A DNA stretch of 64,000 bases from an uncultured Cellulophaga sp. (GCA_947492955.1 CANLOV010000001.1:124001-188000), one strand, 5' to 3'; positions 10,001 through 18,282 are shown, counted from the first letter of the stretch. The notes: generated by a model not told the origin, from the sequence alone. A program made the numbers and translations.

Positions 10001-10397
10001 CTACTTTCTCGAACAGCGCATCTGGATAGGTAACAATTACTGCAGGTTTTTTTCTAGCGTTTATACGGTTTAATACCTCGGCACGTAAGAGTACGTTAGC
10101 ATTATCTGTTTCTTCTATTTGGTATGGTCTACGATAACTCCCTGGGTAAAATAAAACAGATTCTTCACCAATAAGTTGTTCTAAATCGTTTAAACAATAA
10201 GCGGCTTCTTCTTTATCATTTAAAATAATTAAAAAAGGAAGTGCTGCTTTTTTAAAACTTTCGGCTACTACAAAGGATTTAGAAGAACCGTATAATCCTT
10301 TTAAATTTACGAACTGTTCGTTATTAGAAATAGCAGTTTGCAGTTTCTGCAATTGCGGAGACTGTGCAAATAATTCTGAAATAGTGGATTTACCCAA
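7041..10397 (-). CDS. mfd: Transcription-repair coupling factor Mfd
   Basis: The 1118-residue Mfd displaces stalled RNA polymerase and recruits UvrA to template-strand lesions. Visible in order are a UvrB-like N-terminal region, the RNA-polymerase-interacting CarD-like segment (LKELTKLDIGDYVTHIDHGIGK), Walker A GDVGFGKTEVA, DEEQ box (VDEEQKFGV), motif III TATPIPRTL, helicase motif VI QMRGRVGRSNKKAFCY, and the C-terminal TRCF domain. The length is normal. The start must be TTG (10395-10397), since the next methionine in frame is hundreds of residues inside and no ATG lies upstream; a purine-rich AAAAAAATAAAG precedes it. The gene is divergent from the TerB-like gene. Confidence 0.97.
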   Translation of the reverse strand: MGKSTISELFAQSPQLQKLQTAISNNEQFVNLKGLYGSSKSFVVAESFKKAALPFLIILNDKEEAAYCLNDLEQLIGEESVLFYPGSYRRPYQIEETDNANVLLRAEVLNRINARKKPAVIVTYPDALFEKVVTRKELDKSTLKIKLNDTISLDFLNEILFEYQFKRVDFVTEPGEFSVRGGIVDVFSFSHDQPYRIEFFGDEVDSIRTFDVETQLSTNTVSKITIIPNVENKLLDETRESFLKYISSKTIVFAEDTTLLYSRIDTLFNKAEEAFSKLSKDIKHSAPKELFTEATLLKKQLLNFSVIEIGLQNKNTNDGILFNTKSQPSFNKKFDLLIDDLNRNHNKGYTNYIFCATNQQAKRFHDIFEEVEKEVHYKTIVQPLYQGFINDDLKIVCYTDHQIFERYHKFNLKNGYNKKQAISLKELTKLDIGDYVTHIDHGIGKFGGLQKIDVEGKKQEAIKLVYGERDILYVSIHSLHKISKFNGKDGSPPKIYKLGSGAWKKVKQATKSRVKKIAFNLIKIYAKRRLQKGFQYAPDSYLQHELEASFIYEDTPDQITSTEDIKKDMESERPMDRLVCGDVGFGKTEVAIRAAFKAVDNGKQVAVLVPTTILAFQHARSFKERLKEMPVTVDYLNRFKTAKQKKETLENLAAGKVDIIIGTHQLVNKKVQFKDLGLLIVDEEQKFGVAVKDKLKSIKENVDVLTLTATPIPRTLQFSLMAARDLSVINTPPPNRYPIESEVIRFNEETIRDAVSYEIQRGGQVFFINNRIENIKEVAGMLQRLVPDAKIGIGHGQMEGKKLENLMLSFMNGEFDVLVATTIIESGLDVTNANTIFINNANNFGLSDLHQMRGRVGRSNKKAFCYFITPSYDMMTNDACKRIQALEEFTALGSGFNIAMKDLEIRGAGDILGGEQSGFINEIGFDTYQKILSEAIEELKENEFKDLYEEVEGTKKTYVKETQIDTDFELLFPDDYINNITERLNLYTKLNELEEETELQKFEKELIDRFGELPTQAVDLLNSVRIKWLAKSFGLEKIVLKSGKLIGYFIANQQSDFYQSATFTKVLQFTQAYASICKMKEKQTRNGLRLLLVFEKITSIDKALEVLKPFDTKPATVS

Positions 10398-10530
10398 CTT
10401 TATTTTTTTCTGTAAATATAGTTTCTACTTGTAGGTTTGCCAAGTGAAGGTTTAAAAATTAATAATAAGAATACATTTGTAGAATAAAAAAATAATTGAA
10501 ATATTTTAAAATAAAGACTTTTAAAAAAAT

Positions 10531-10538
10531 TATATTTG
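10531..10538 (+). promoter_or_regulatory. Candidate -7 box for the TerB-like gene
   Basis: TATATTTG matches TAnnTTTG exactly and lies 22 bp upstream of the ATG at 10561. No TTG is found at the expected -33 distance, so only the -7 element is supported. Confidence 0.5.
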
Positions 10539-10560
10539 CGGCACTAAATTTTCAAAAAGT

Positions 10561-10992
10561 ATGTCAATTTCAGATTTATATGATAGTGGATTTCAAAAAA
10601 GAAATCAAGGTCATTTTGCAGCAATAGTTCGTGTTGCTATGAGTGATGGTGTAATTAACGATGAAGAAAAAGCTTTTTTAGACCGTTTGGCAAGAAAACT
10701 TAATATTACTGATAATGATTATCAAGAGATTTTAAGCGATTATAGCAAGCACCCTATTAACCCGCCAACTACTTACAATAGAAGATTAGAGCGTTTATAC
10801 GATTTGTCTCGTATGGTTTATGCAGATGAGCAGATAGGAGAAAAACAAGCTTCTTTATTAGAGCGTTTAGGTGTAGGTCTTGGTTTTTCACCAGAAAACA
10901 TTACTTATGTTGTAGATAAGGCATTAAAATTAGTACAAGAAGGAGTAGATGTAGATGATTTTTCTGATGAAATAAAAAATATGAATCGTTAA
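10561..10992 (+). CDS. TerB-like family protein
   Basis: The 143-residue all-helical acidic protein has the TerB-like repeat pattern. HFAAIVRVAMSDGVINDEEKAFLDRLARKL (residues 19-48) and LYDLSRMVYADEQIGEKQASLLERLGVGLGF (about 80-110) each carry the D-G-x-I-x-x-x-E metal-binding-like signature. Known TerB proteins bind calcium and take part in stress or phage-defence (Ter) systems, but isolated TerB-like proteins like this are common in Flavobacteria and no ter cluster is present here, so tellurite resistance should not be assumed. It is monocistronic: its own -7 box lies upstream and a strong hairpin terminator downstream. Confidence 0.82.
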   Translation: MSISDLYDSGFQKRNQGHFAAIVRVAMSDGVINDEEKAFLDRLARKLNITDNDYQEILSDYSKHPINPPTTYNRRLERLYDLSRMVYADEQIGEKQASLLERLGVGLGFSPENITYVVDKALKLVQEGVDVDDFSDEIKNMNR

Positions 10993-11014
10993 GATTCTAA
11001 ATTAAAATATAAGG

Positions 11015-11043
11015 AGCCTTTGTTTTTAACAAGGGCTTTTTTT
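11015..11043 (+). terminator. Rho-independent terminator of the TerB-like gene
   Basis: AGCCTTTG (11015-11022) pairs with CAAGGGCT (11030-11037), 8 bp with one G-T pair and a 7-nt loop, followed by six T. The T tract overlaps the stop codon of the convergent ATP-grasp gene. Confidence 0.75.
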
Positions 11044-12085
11044 ATGCTCTAAAAGCAGTTTTTATATATTTTCTATAAGCAGACCATTTTGTATAAGCTT
11101 CTTTAAAAGTAGGTTTAGAAACACCGTTGTTAAAATTCTGAGTAGCAATTTCTGCAGCAGTTCTCCAAAAAAACAGATTTGTTTTCCAGGCTTCTGTAAG
11201 TTTAAAGTTGGGGTCGTAAATATGAGTAGGTTCTCCGCCAACTCCGTTTATTTCTAATATTTTAAAATTAGTGCCTTTTTTTAATTCTGAAATAGACTTT
11301 GCTTTAATATCAAACCTTCCAAAATAAAAACCATTAAGCGGCAGGCACAGATTATCAAAAACTTCTTTTAAGTTTTGATCTATAAGTGCATTTCCGTTTA
11401 TAAATTTAGTTCCCCGGTTATGATTTCCTATCGGTTCTAAAAATAATTCTTTGTCTTTAGGAATAATAGTATACCATAAATTTTTATGAGTTGTTTTTAA
11501 TCTCTTTGCTTGTAGTATAGCTCTAGGGTTAGCGTATACTAATTCTTTAAAAGTGCTCTTTCCGTCTCCCTTTAAAGTTAAAAATTCCTTTAGCGTAACG
11601 GATGGTATTTCTCCTTTATTTTTATTAGGAAATCTATAGTAAAATACTCCTATTTCTAGAGGGTAACTTATAAACTCTTGTATAAGTGAGTTAACTTTTA
11701 AATGTGTAATCTTTTCTTCCAATTCAGTGGTAGAATTGATTTTATGAACCTCTAAACCACGAAAACCAATATCTGGTTTTAATATTAAAGGAAATGCTAT
11801 GTTGCGTTTTTCTAACTGTAATAATACTTCTTTATAAGAAGTTCCTTTTTTTAGAAAATAGGTTTTAGGAAGATACTCATTCGGTATCATACTTTGTGTT
11901 TCGTACTTAGAATCACTTAAAATAAAACCGTTTATAGCTGGGTTTGTTCGAAGAAAAAAGAAAGGATTTTTTGTTTTTATAGTAAGCCAAATATGTTGTA
12001 CATAAATTGGCACATACAAAACCCATGAGGGCCAATATTCCCAACTAGATAGCTTTATAAAAAAAGATTTTTTAAATAGCGTCAC
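11042..12085 (-). CDS. ATP-grasp domain protein (D-Ala-D-Ala-ligase-like or alpha-L-glutamate-ligase-like)
   Basis: The 347-residue protein has an ATP-grasp fold. The nucleotide-binding half is seen at FPLILKPDIGFRGLEVHKI (about residues 97-115) and SLIQEFISYPLEIGVFYYRF. The metal-binding end reads GFYFGRFDIKAKS ... FKILEINGVGGEPTHIYDP, where D, E and N supply Mg-ATP ligands. The N-terminus (WPSWVLYVPIYVQHIWLTIKTKNPFFFLRTNPAI) may lie against the membrane. The start is GTG, 14 bp inside the end of the NRDE gene, implying translational coupling. The family ligates a carboxylate to an amine or thiol; the substrate cannot be predicted. It is the last gene of a three-gene overlapping operon. Confidence 0.8.
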   Translation of the reverse strand: MTLFKKSFFIKLSSWEYWPSWVLYVPIYVQHIWLTIKTKNPFFFLRTNPAINGFILSDSKYETQSMIPNEYLPKTYFLKKGTSYKEVLLQLEKRNIAFPLILKPDIGFRGLEVHKINSTTELEEKITHLKVNSLIQEFISYPLEIGVFYYRFPNKNKGEIPSVTLKEFLTLKGDGKSTFKELVYANPRAILQAKRLKTTHKNLWYTIIPKDKELFLEPIGNHNRGTKFINGNALIDQNLKEVFDNLCLPLNGFYFGRFDIKAKSISELKKGTNFKILEINGVGGEPTHIYDPNFKLTEAWKTNLFFWRTAAEIATQNFNNGVSKPTFKEAYTKWSAYRKYIKTAFRA

Positions 12086-12770
12086 TAATAGTTTTTGTAG
12101 TCTTATTTATGATGGGTTTTAATGAGTGGTAATTTAATGAAATATCTTTATTGTCATTAATAACTTGTGTTACACTTACTGTTTTTACATTTTCTAAATC
12201 TAAAATAAAAGGAGTTTTAGTATTTAAGCCGTGTACGTCTAATATATTTTTAGGGCTTATTTTTTTAGTATTTATGCTTTCGGAAAAATAGGCTAATTTT
12301 TGTTCGTGCATATTTCTGGAATATAAGGTGGCAGAAGACCATAGGTGTAGGGTATTAAATTCTAAATTTTTAATATGTTTACTATGTCCGTCCCATATTA
12401 ACTCAGTAAGCGTATCATTTTCAATAAGAATTAATGTAAAGGGTTCTATTTTATCAAGATTTACTGTTAAAGCATAATCTTTTAGTGTAGGGGCATTAAA
12501 AGCTTCTAACGTAATAAAACCACGGCTTTTACGATAAGGCAATATGCGTTTATGCTTATTAAAAGCACCATTTAACAAGCAAACTGTTTTGTTTGTGCTA
12601 TTTGTAGCAATCCACGTACCTCCCTTTTTTTGGTCTATAGGAGCGTACAGCGTATTGTTGTTAAATATTATTTTTTTAGCAGCTGTGGTTTCTCTTTTTG
12701 GATTTTCGTCTCTATTAGATGTAAAGATAAAACCCTTATTAGGTAATGGAATAAAGCTTACTGTACACAT
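12072..12770 (-). CDS. NRDE family protein (TANGO2-like)
   Basis: The 232-residue protein starts MCTVSFIPL and carries SNRDEN at residues 18-23, the motif that names the NRDE/TANGO2 family, with a Cys at position 2 as in most members. KKGGTWIATN and VCLLNGAFNKH also match. The exposed Cys2 suggests an N-terminal-nucleophile-like fold, and TANGO2 relatives have been tied to heme or lipid handling, but the bacterial role is not established. It overlaps the DinB-like gene by 13 bp upstream and the ATP-grasp gene by 14 bp downstream. Confidence 0.88.
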   Translation of the reverse strand: MCTVSFIPLPNKGFIFTSNRDENPKRETTAAKKIIFNNNTLYAPIDQKKGGTWIATNSTNKTVCLLNGAFNKHKRILPYRKSRGFITLEAFNAPTLKDYALTVNLDKIEPFTLILIENDTLTELIWDGHSKHIKNLEFNTLHLWSSATLYSRNMHEQKLAYFSESINTKKISPKNILDVHGLNTKTPFILDLENVKTVSVTQVINDNKDISLNYHSLKPIINKTTKTISDAI

Positions 12771-13270
12771 TTGCTATTATTTCTAATGGTAGATGGGGCT
12801 ACTCCAAAACCTTCATGAATACTAATTTCTTTTTCTAATGCCTTTAATCCTATTTTTATAATAGCCATATGGTGGGTACAATGTTCTATATTGTATAGTA
12901 ACTCTCTATATAGCGATGTTTTTAATGTAATAGTTTCTTCTTTATTTACTTCTTTAGAATAATCTGCTATTAGGGTTAAATCTTCATCATCATTAAAAGA
13001 ATTAATGCTTTTAATAATATCATCTATTAAAAAAACACATATATCGGTATTGTTTTCCAATTCTGTATTTCTTTTTCTAGAATCATAATTTATGATTTTA
13101 GTTTGCCTAGCTTCTATTAAACAAGTGTAAAATTCTAATATATGCCTAATATGCATACCTATAGAGGAGTAGCTTAGGATGGGTAACTTTTTACATAAAT
13201 CAGTATCGTCTATTTGTATAAGTATATTTTTAAGCTGATTTAGATTTTGAGAAGTTGTTGTAAAAATCAT
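12758..13270 (-). CDS. DinB family protein
   Basis: The 170-residue four-helix-bundle protein belongs to the DinB/YfiT-like superfamily. Histidines suitable for metal binding occur in SSIGMHIRHILEFYTC (about residue 36-51) and ELLYNIEHCTHHMAIIKIG (about 125-143). Members are thiol transferases or hydrolases using bacillithiol or similar thiols, but many are uncharacterised. It is the first gene of the operon DinB-NRDE-ATP-grasp, whose members all overlap. A TAGATTTG box 52 bp upstream (13322-13329 on the minus strand) may be the promoter -7 element. Confidence 0.78.
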   Translation of the reverse strand: MIFTTTSQNLNQLKNILIQIDDTDLCKKLPILSYSSIGMHIRHILEFYTCLIEARQTKIINYDSRKRNTELENNTDICVFLIDDIIKSINSFNDDEDLTLIADYSKEVNKEETITLKTSLYRELLYNIEHCTHHMAIIKIGLKALEKEISIHEGFGVAPSTIRNNSKCVQ

Positions 13271-13321
13271 AAATTAAATTTATAAATAAGTAGACGTATG
13301 TTACCAATAAACTTACGTAAA

Positions 13322-13329
13322 CAAATCTA
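13322..13329 (-). promoter_or_regulatory. Candidate -7 box of the DinB-NRDE-ATP-grasp operon
   Basis: The minus strand reads TAGATTTG, a full match to TAnnTTTG, 52 bp upstream of the DinB-like start in a 125-bp intergenic stretch. No TTG is seen at the -33 spacing. Confidence 0.4.
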
Positions 13330-13395
13330 AATAAAATCTATAAATTTTTATTTCTCTATTCTAATGTATTAAAGATGTTATAAATGATTAATGAA

Positions 13396-14400
13396 TTATT
13401 CATTAGCCATAAACTCTTCTGCTTTTTCTACCATTTTGGTGCTGCCACAAAAGAAAGGCACACGTTGGTGTAATTCTTTAGGGTCTATATCCATAATACG
13501 TTTGTAGCCATCGCTGGCTTTACCATTTGCCTGTTCTGCTATAAAAGCCATAGGGTTACATTCGTATAATAAACGTAATTTCCCTTCAGATGCAATACTG
13601 CTTTTAGGATACATGTAAATACCTCCTTTAATCATGTTTCTGTGAAAATCGGAAACTAATGAGCCAATGTATCTAGAGGTATAAGGTCTGTCTTCCTCTT
13701 CTCTTTGGCAGTATTTAATATAATCTTTTACACCTTGAGGAAAGTGTACATAATTACCTTCGTTAACCGAATATATTTTTCCTGTTTCTGGGAATTGCAT
13801 ATTTGGGTGCGATAAATAAAAAGTTCCAATTGCTGGGTTTAATGTAAAGCCATTAACACCATCGCCTGTAGTATAAACAATCATGGTAGATGTTCCATAA
13901 ACAATATAACCTGCCGCAACTTGGTTTTTGCCAGGCTGTAAAAAGTCTTCCATAGTTACAGGAGTACCTTCTGGTGTTACTCTTCTGTAAATAGAAAAAA
14001 TAGTTCCTACAGATACGTTAACATCAATGTTAGAAGAGCCATCTAAGGGATCAATTAATACAATGTATTTATTTCTGTTCTGCTTGTCGTTACTATTAAT
14101 AGCAATGAAATTATCTTCTTCTTCAGAAGCAATACCGCAAACAATTTCTCTTTTTATAAGAGATTGTATAAATTTTTCGTTCGCTAATACATCTAATTTT
14201 TGTTGGTCTTCACCTTGTATGTTTACTTCGCCAGCAACACCTAGTATATCTACTAGCCCGGCTTTATTTACTTCGTGGTTAACTACTTTAGCAGCAAGTC
14301 TAATACCGTTTAAAAGTTTTGATAATTCTCCAGAAGAATATTTAAAAGAAGATTGGTTTTCAATAATGAATTCGCCAAGGGTGATGTTTTTATTGCCCAT
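13396..14400 (-). CDS. fbp: Class I fructose-1,6-bisphosphatase
   Basis: The 334-residue enzyme hydrolyses fructose-1,6-bisphosphate to fructose-6-phosphate in gluconeogenesis. The metal and substrate site is clear: [12 protein letters not shown] (metal ligand glutamates), [22 protein letters not shown] (about residues 115-136, with the DPLDGSSN signature), [16 protein letters not shown] and the C-terminal GGIYMYP ... [18 protein letters not shown]. The length and motif order are those of bacterial class I enzymes. It stands alone, with divergent transcription from the GNAT gene at 14514. Confidence 0.96.
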   Translation of the reverse strand: MGNKNITLGEFIIENQSSFKYSSGELSKLLNGIRLAAKVVNHEVNKAGLVDILGVAGEVNIQGEDQQKLDVLANEKFIQSLIKREIVCGIASEEEDNFIAINSNDKQNRNKYIVLIDPLDGSSNIDVNVSVGTIFSIYRRVTPEGTPVTMEDFLQPGKNQVAAGYIVYGTSTMIVYTTGDGVNGFTLNPAIGTFYLSHPNMQFPETGKIYSVNEGNYVHFPQGVKDYIKYCQREEEDRPYTSRYIGSLVSDFHRNMIKGGIYMYPKSSIASEGKLRLLYECNPMAFIAEQANGKASDGYKRIMDIDPKELHQRVPFFCGSTKMVEKAEEFMANE

Positions 14401-14462
14401 ATATGGAAGATGTATGTTTTAGAAACAAATATCGGATATTTTGTGATACTATAACGTTATAG

Positions 14463-14494
14463 TTGAAAATTAGTTTATTATATTTATAACTTTG
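14463..14494 (+). promoter_or_regulatory. Promoter of the GNAT gene
   Basis: TTG at 14463-14465, a 21-bp spacer and TAACTTTG at 14487-14494 fit the Bacteroidetes consensus. The ATG at 14514 follows 19 bp later. Confidence 0.65.
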
Positions 14495-14513
14495 TGTTTT
14501 ATTTATAACAAAC

Positions 14514-14993
14514 ATGAAATATTTAATACGCGAAGCAGTTGAGGCAGATATGCCACAGGTTTTAAACTTAATTAAAGAGTTAGCAACTTTTGAAAAAGAA
14601 GACAATGCCGTTGAGGTAAATGTAGAAGATTTAAAGAGAGATGGTTTTGGAAAGGAAAAATTATTTCACTGTTTTGTAGCAACACATGAAAATGCTATCA
14701 TAGGAATGGCGTTAGTGTATCCTAGGTATTCTACTTGGAAAGGAGCAGTAATACATTTAGAAGATTTAATTGTAAACGAGAAATATAGAGGTACAGGAAT
14801 AGGAAGTGCCCTTTTAACAGAAGTTGTAAAGTATGGATATAAGCTAGGTGTAAAACGTATTAGTTGGGAGGTTTTAGATTGGAACGAATCAGCAATAGCT
14901 TTTTACGAAAGTAAAGGAGCTAATGTTATGAGAGACTGGGATGTTGTGCAATTAAACCAAGAAGGAATACAGAATTTTATTAATAATTTATAG
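14514..14993 (+). CDS. GNAT family N-acetyltransferase
   Basis: The 159-residue protein is a complete GNAT acetyltransferase: REAVEADMPQVLNLIKELA at the N-terminus, the acetyl-CoA loop VNEKYRGTGIGSALLTEVV (R/Q-x-x-G-x-G/A signature, about residues 90-110), and VLDWNESAIAFYESKGA near the end. The pattern is closest to the diamine/spermidine acetyltransferase-like group, but substrate prediction from sequence alone is unsafe. The promoter is clear and the next gene, aspartate kinase, has a separate one. Confidence 0.88.
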   Translation: MKYLIREAVEADMPQVLNLIKELATFEKEDNAVEVNVEDLKRDGFGKEKLFHCFVATHENAIIGMALVYPRYSTWKGAVIHLEDLIVNEKYRGTGIGSALLTEVVKYGYKLGVKRISWEVLDWNESAIAFYESKGANVMRDWDVVQLNQEGIQNFINNL

Positions 14994-15007
14994 GCTTTAA
15001 ATTACTG

Positions 15008-15038
15008 TGGTAAGGTATTAAATAAAGAAGTATTTTTG
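15008..15038 (+). promoter_or_regulatory. Probable promoter of the aspartate kinase gene
   Basis: TATTTTTG at 15031-15038 is a perfect -7 box; TGG at 15008-15010 lies 20 bp upstream as an imperfect -33 element. The leader to the ATG at 15118 is about 75 nt and includes a small CCCC-ATA-GGGG hairpin (15053-15063). Confidence 0.5.
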
Positions 15039-15117
15039 CAGCCAATTTATTTCCCCATAGGGGCATTAAGGCAAATAGTGACAAGAAAATAAGGTTTATT
15101 GAAATTGAATTAAAAGT

Positions 15118-16368
15118 ATGAGGATTTTTAAATTTGGAGGAGCATCTGTAAAAGATGCAAATGGAGTTAAGAATGTAGTAAATGTATTAAAAGAGGTTGG
15201 CCATGCGAATACAATGTTAGTTGTTTCGGCTATGGGAAAAACAACCAACGCAATGGAAGAGGTAATTCGTTGTTATTTTGATGATAAAGATGCTTTAGCG
15301 GCAGCAATACAAGAAGTAGTAACGTATCATGATAGTATTTTAGTAGATTTATTTGGGAATAACCACCACCCAGTATTTAATAGTGTAAAATCTTTTTTTT
15401 CAGATTTAGAAAGCTTTATAGAATCTAATAAATCGCCACAGCATAGCTTTGTGTACGATCAAATTATTGGCTACGGAGAGTTAATATCTACTACCATTTT
15501 AAGTGCTTATTTAAACGAAGTAGGTATAAAAAATGATTGGTTAGATGTTCGTAATTTAATAAAGACCGATGATAATTATAGAGACGCTACTGTATCATGG
15601 GAAAAGACACAGGAGAAAATAACAGAGCGTGTTAACAAAGAAAAATTAAATATAACGCAAGGTTTTTTAGGTAGCGATGATAATAACTTTACAACTACTT
15701 TAGGTAGAGAAGGGTCTGATTATTCTGCTGCTATTTTAGCATATTGTTTAAATGCTACCGATGTTTCTATTTGGAAAGATGTGCCAGGGGTATTAAATGC
15801 TGATCCAAGATTTTTTAAAGAAACACAATTGTTAAATACAATTTCTTATAGAGAGGCTATAGAACTAGCGTTTTATGGTGCATCTGTTATTCATCCAAAA
15901 ACATTACAACCCTTACAACGTAAAGAAATTCCTTTGCATGTTAAATCTTTTATTAATCCAAAAGATGCAGGGACAACAGTTGGTAAGGGAGCAGGGATAG
16001 AGCCTAAAGTACCTTGTTTTATTGTAAAAAGAAATCAGGTGTTAATGAAGCTTTCATCGTTAGATTTTTCTTTTATTGTAGAGGAAAATATTAGTGAGTT
16101 GTTTAAATTACTACACGATTATAAAATGAAGGTAGATTTAATACAGAATTCTGCTATTAGTTTTTCTGTTTGTGTAGATAATAAGTTTGGACAATTAGAG
16201 AATCTATTAAGTGAGCTTAAAGGAAAATTTAAAGTAGCTCATTACGAGGATGTTTCTTTATATACCATACGTCATTTTAATCAAGAGGCAATAAAATCAC
16301 TACAAGAGGGAAAAGAAATTTTAATAGAACAAAGAGGGAAAGAAACAGTACAGTTAGTGGTAAAATAA
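15118..16368 (+). CDS. lysC: Aspartate kinase (monofunctional)
   Basis: The 416-residue protein phosphorylates aspartate, the first step to lysine, threonine, methionine and diaminopimelate. KFGGASVKDANGV at residues 5-17 is the substrate/ATP-binding signature (KFGG). TTLGREGSDYSAAILAYCL (about 194-212), SIWKDVPGVLNADPRFF and ELAFYGASVIHPKTLQPL are the conserved core. C-terminal residues 310-400 hold ACT-type domains. There is no homoserine dehydrogenase domain, so this is not the bifunctional ThrA form. Gene symbol follows usage for single-domain enzymes; which feedback inhibitor it senses cannot be told. Confidence 0.92.
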   Translation: MRIFKFGGASVKDANGVKNVVNVLKEVGHANTMLVVSAMGKTTNAMEEVIRCYFDDKDALAAAIQEVVTYHDSILVDLFGNNHHPVFNSVKSFFSDLESFIESNKSPQHSFVYDQIIGYGELISTTILSAYLNEVGIKNDWLDVRNLIKTDDNYRDATVSWEKTQEKITERVNKEKLNITQGFLGSDDNNFTTTLGREGSDYSAAILAYCLNATDVSIWKDVPGVLNADPRFFKETQLLNTISYREAIELAFYGASVIHPKTLQPLQRKEIPLHVKSFINPKDAGTTVGKGAGIEPKVPCFIVKRNQVLMKLSSLDFSFIVEENISELFKLLHDYKMKVDLIQNSAISFSVCVDNKFGQLENLLSELKGKFKVAHYEDVSLYTIRHFNQEAIKSLQEGKEILIEQRGKETVQLVVK

Positions 16369-16455
16369 ACTAATATAAAGGTGTTTTCATTACGTTAAAA
16401 TCATTAGTTCCTCTTTTGATTTTGTTATATTTACAGTTACAATATTTGTGTATAT

Positions 16456-18279
16456 ATGGGTTTAGTAACTGCTAAAGAAGTAGCTAAGGCAATAAATCTG
16501 GGAGGATACGGTTTTCTTGGAACTTTTATAGGTTGGGTTTTATTAAAAGTAACCCGGCTATCTAGTATAAATAAGTATTACGATTCTATAGCAGATACTA
16601 AAGGAACGGCTTATGCAGATGCTATTTTGGCTCATTACGAGATAGATTACGAAATTCCGGAAGAAGATTACAAACGATTGCCTAAAGATGGCGCTTATAT
16701 TACAATATCTAACCATCCGTTAGGGGCAATAGATGGTATATTGTTATTTAAATTAATGACAGAAAAAAGAGCTGATTATAAGTTAATGGCGAATTTTTTG
16801 TTGCAGCGTATGGTACCTTTGGCTCCTTATATTATACCTGTTAATCCTTTTGAAAATCATAAGAAAGCAAAAAGTAGTCTTGCTGGTTTTAAAAATGCAC
16901 TGGTACATTTAAGAGAAGGGCATCCGCTAGGGATTTTCCCTGCAGGAGAAGTGTCTACCTATAAAGATGGAAAACTAATTGTAGATAAACCTTGGGAAGA
17001 GGCAGCTCTTAAATTAATACGAAAAGCGGAGGTGCCAGTAGTGCCTATTTATTTTCATGCTAAAAATAGTAGGCTTTTTTACCGTTTATCTAAAATAAGC
17101 GATGTATTTAGAACTGCAAAAATCCCTTCAGAAGTCTACAGTCAAAAAAACAGACCTATTAAAGTAAGAATAGGAAAACCAATTTTAGTTAAGACACAAA
17201 AAGAGCAAGAGACTTTAGCAGATTTTACAGAGTTGCTACGTAAAAAAACTTACATGCTTTCTAATGCTTTCGAAAAAGAAAGATTAATAGATAAAGTAAA
17301 AGTTTCTACAAGTTTAAAAATACCAAAACAGCCCAAGCAAATAGCTTCTGCTATTCGTACCGAGGTTATAGAAGATGAAATAGAAAAGTTAAGAGCTAAA
17401 GATTGTAGGTTATTAGAAAGTAAGAACTACGAAGTTTTTTTAGCTACTGAAAAAGATATGCCTTTTATTTTACAAGAAATAGGAAGGCAGAGAGAAGTTA
17501 CTTTTAGAGAAATTGGTGAGGGAACAAATAATGCTATAGATTTAGATAAGTTCGATTCTTATTACCACCACTTATTCTTATGGGATAATAAAGATAAAGC
17601 AATAGTGGGCGCCTATAGAATGGGATTAGGAGCAGAGATTTTTGAAGCCCATGGAATAGATGGTTTTTATTTGCAAGACTTATTTAGATTAGAGCCCGAG
17701 TTATATGGAATGATAAGGAAGTCTATAGAAATGGGTAGGGCTTATATTGTAAAAGAATATCAGCAAAAACCAATGCCTTTATTTTTATTATGGAAAGGTA
17801 TTGTGCATACTACATTAAGGAATCCGGAACATAAATATTTAATAGGAGGGGTAAGTATCAGTAATCAGTTTTCTAATTTTTCTAAGTCTTTAATGATAGA
17901 GTTTATGAAATCTCATTATTGGGACCCTTACGTAGCCCAATATATTAGGCCTAAAAAGGAATTTAAAGTAAAACTTACTGATGCAGATAAGGAGTTTGTT
18001 TTTGATGAAACTCAGGCAGATTTAAATAAGTTCGATAAGATTATTGATGAGGTAGAACCAGGAAGTTTACGCTTACCAGTTTTAATTAAAAAATATATTA
18101 AACAAAATGCAAAAGTAGTGGCTTTTAATGTAGATCCGTTGTTTAATAATTCTGTAGATGGATTAATGTATATAAAAATAGCAGACCTGCCAGAGAGTAC
18201 AGTTAAGCCTGTAATGGAAGAATTTCAGGCCGAATTAGAGCGTAAATTAACGGAGTCGCAGCAAACAGAGATTTCTTAA
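16456..18279 (+). CDS. olsF: Bifunctional aminolipid acyltransferase, OlsF-like (PlsC-type plus GNAT-type)
   Basis: The 607-residue protein is a fusion. Residues about 65-290 are a 1-acylglycerol-phosphate-acyltransferase-like domain with TISNHPLGAIDGILL (His87 to Asp93) and FPAGEVSTY, the acceptor-site motif. Residues about 310-560 are a GNAT/hemolysin-like domain (VFLATEKDMPFILQEIGRQR, GAYRMGLGAEI, IEMGRAYIVKEYQQKPMPLF). This arrangement is that of OlsF, characterised in Serratia and Flavobacterium as making ornithine lipids by N- and O-acylation, and corresponds to separate GlsB and GlsA in Bacteroides glycine-lipid synthesis. It acts at the inner membrane. Whether the amino acid is ornithine, glycine or another cannot be read from sequence. 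It is monocistronic, convergent with the arsC-like gene. Confidence 0.82.
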   Translation: MGLVTAKEVAKAINLGGYGFLGTFIGWVLLKVTRLSSINKYYDSIADTKGTAYADAILAHYEIDYEIPEEDYKRLPKDGAYITISNHPLGAIDGILLFKLMTEKRADYKLMANFLLQRMVPLAPYIIPVNPFENHKKAKSSLAGFKNALVHLREGHPLGIFPAGEVSTYKDGKLIVDKPWEEAALKLIRKAEVPVVPIYFHAKNSRLFYRLSKISDVFRTAKIPSEVYSQKNRPIKVRIGKPILVKTQKEQETLADFTELLRKKTYMLSNAFEKERLIDKVKVSTSLKIPKQPKQIASAIRTEVIEDEIEKLRAKDCRLLESKNYEVFLATEKDMPFILQEIGRQREVTFREIGEGTNNAIDLDKFDSYYHHLFLWDNKDKAIVGAYRMGLGAEIFEAHGIDGFYLQDLFRLEPELYGMIRKSIEMGRAYIVKEYQQKPMPLFLLWKGIVHTTLRNPEHKYLIGGVSISNQFSNFSKSLMIEFMKSHYWDPYVAQYIRPKKEFKVKLTDADKEFVFDETQADLNKFDKIIDEVEPGSLRLPVLIKKYIKQNAKVVAFNVDPLFNNSVDGLMYIKIADLPESTVKPVMEEFQAELERKLTESQQTEIS

Positions 18280-18282
18280 AAA

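Noticed and set aside
10561..10992. Tellurite resistance determinant
   Set aside because: Stand-alone TerB-like proteins are common; no other ter gene is present.
15039..15117. Possible lysine riboswitch in front of aspartate kinase
   Set aside because: The leader is about 75 nt with only a CCCC/GGGG mini-hairpin; a lysine riboswitch needs a far longer and more folded leader.
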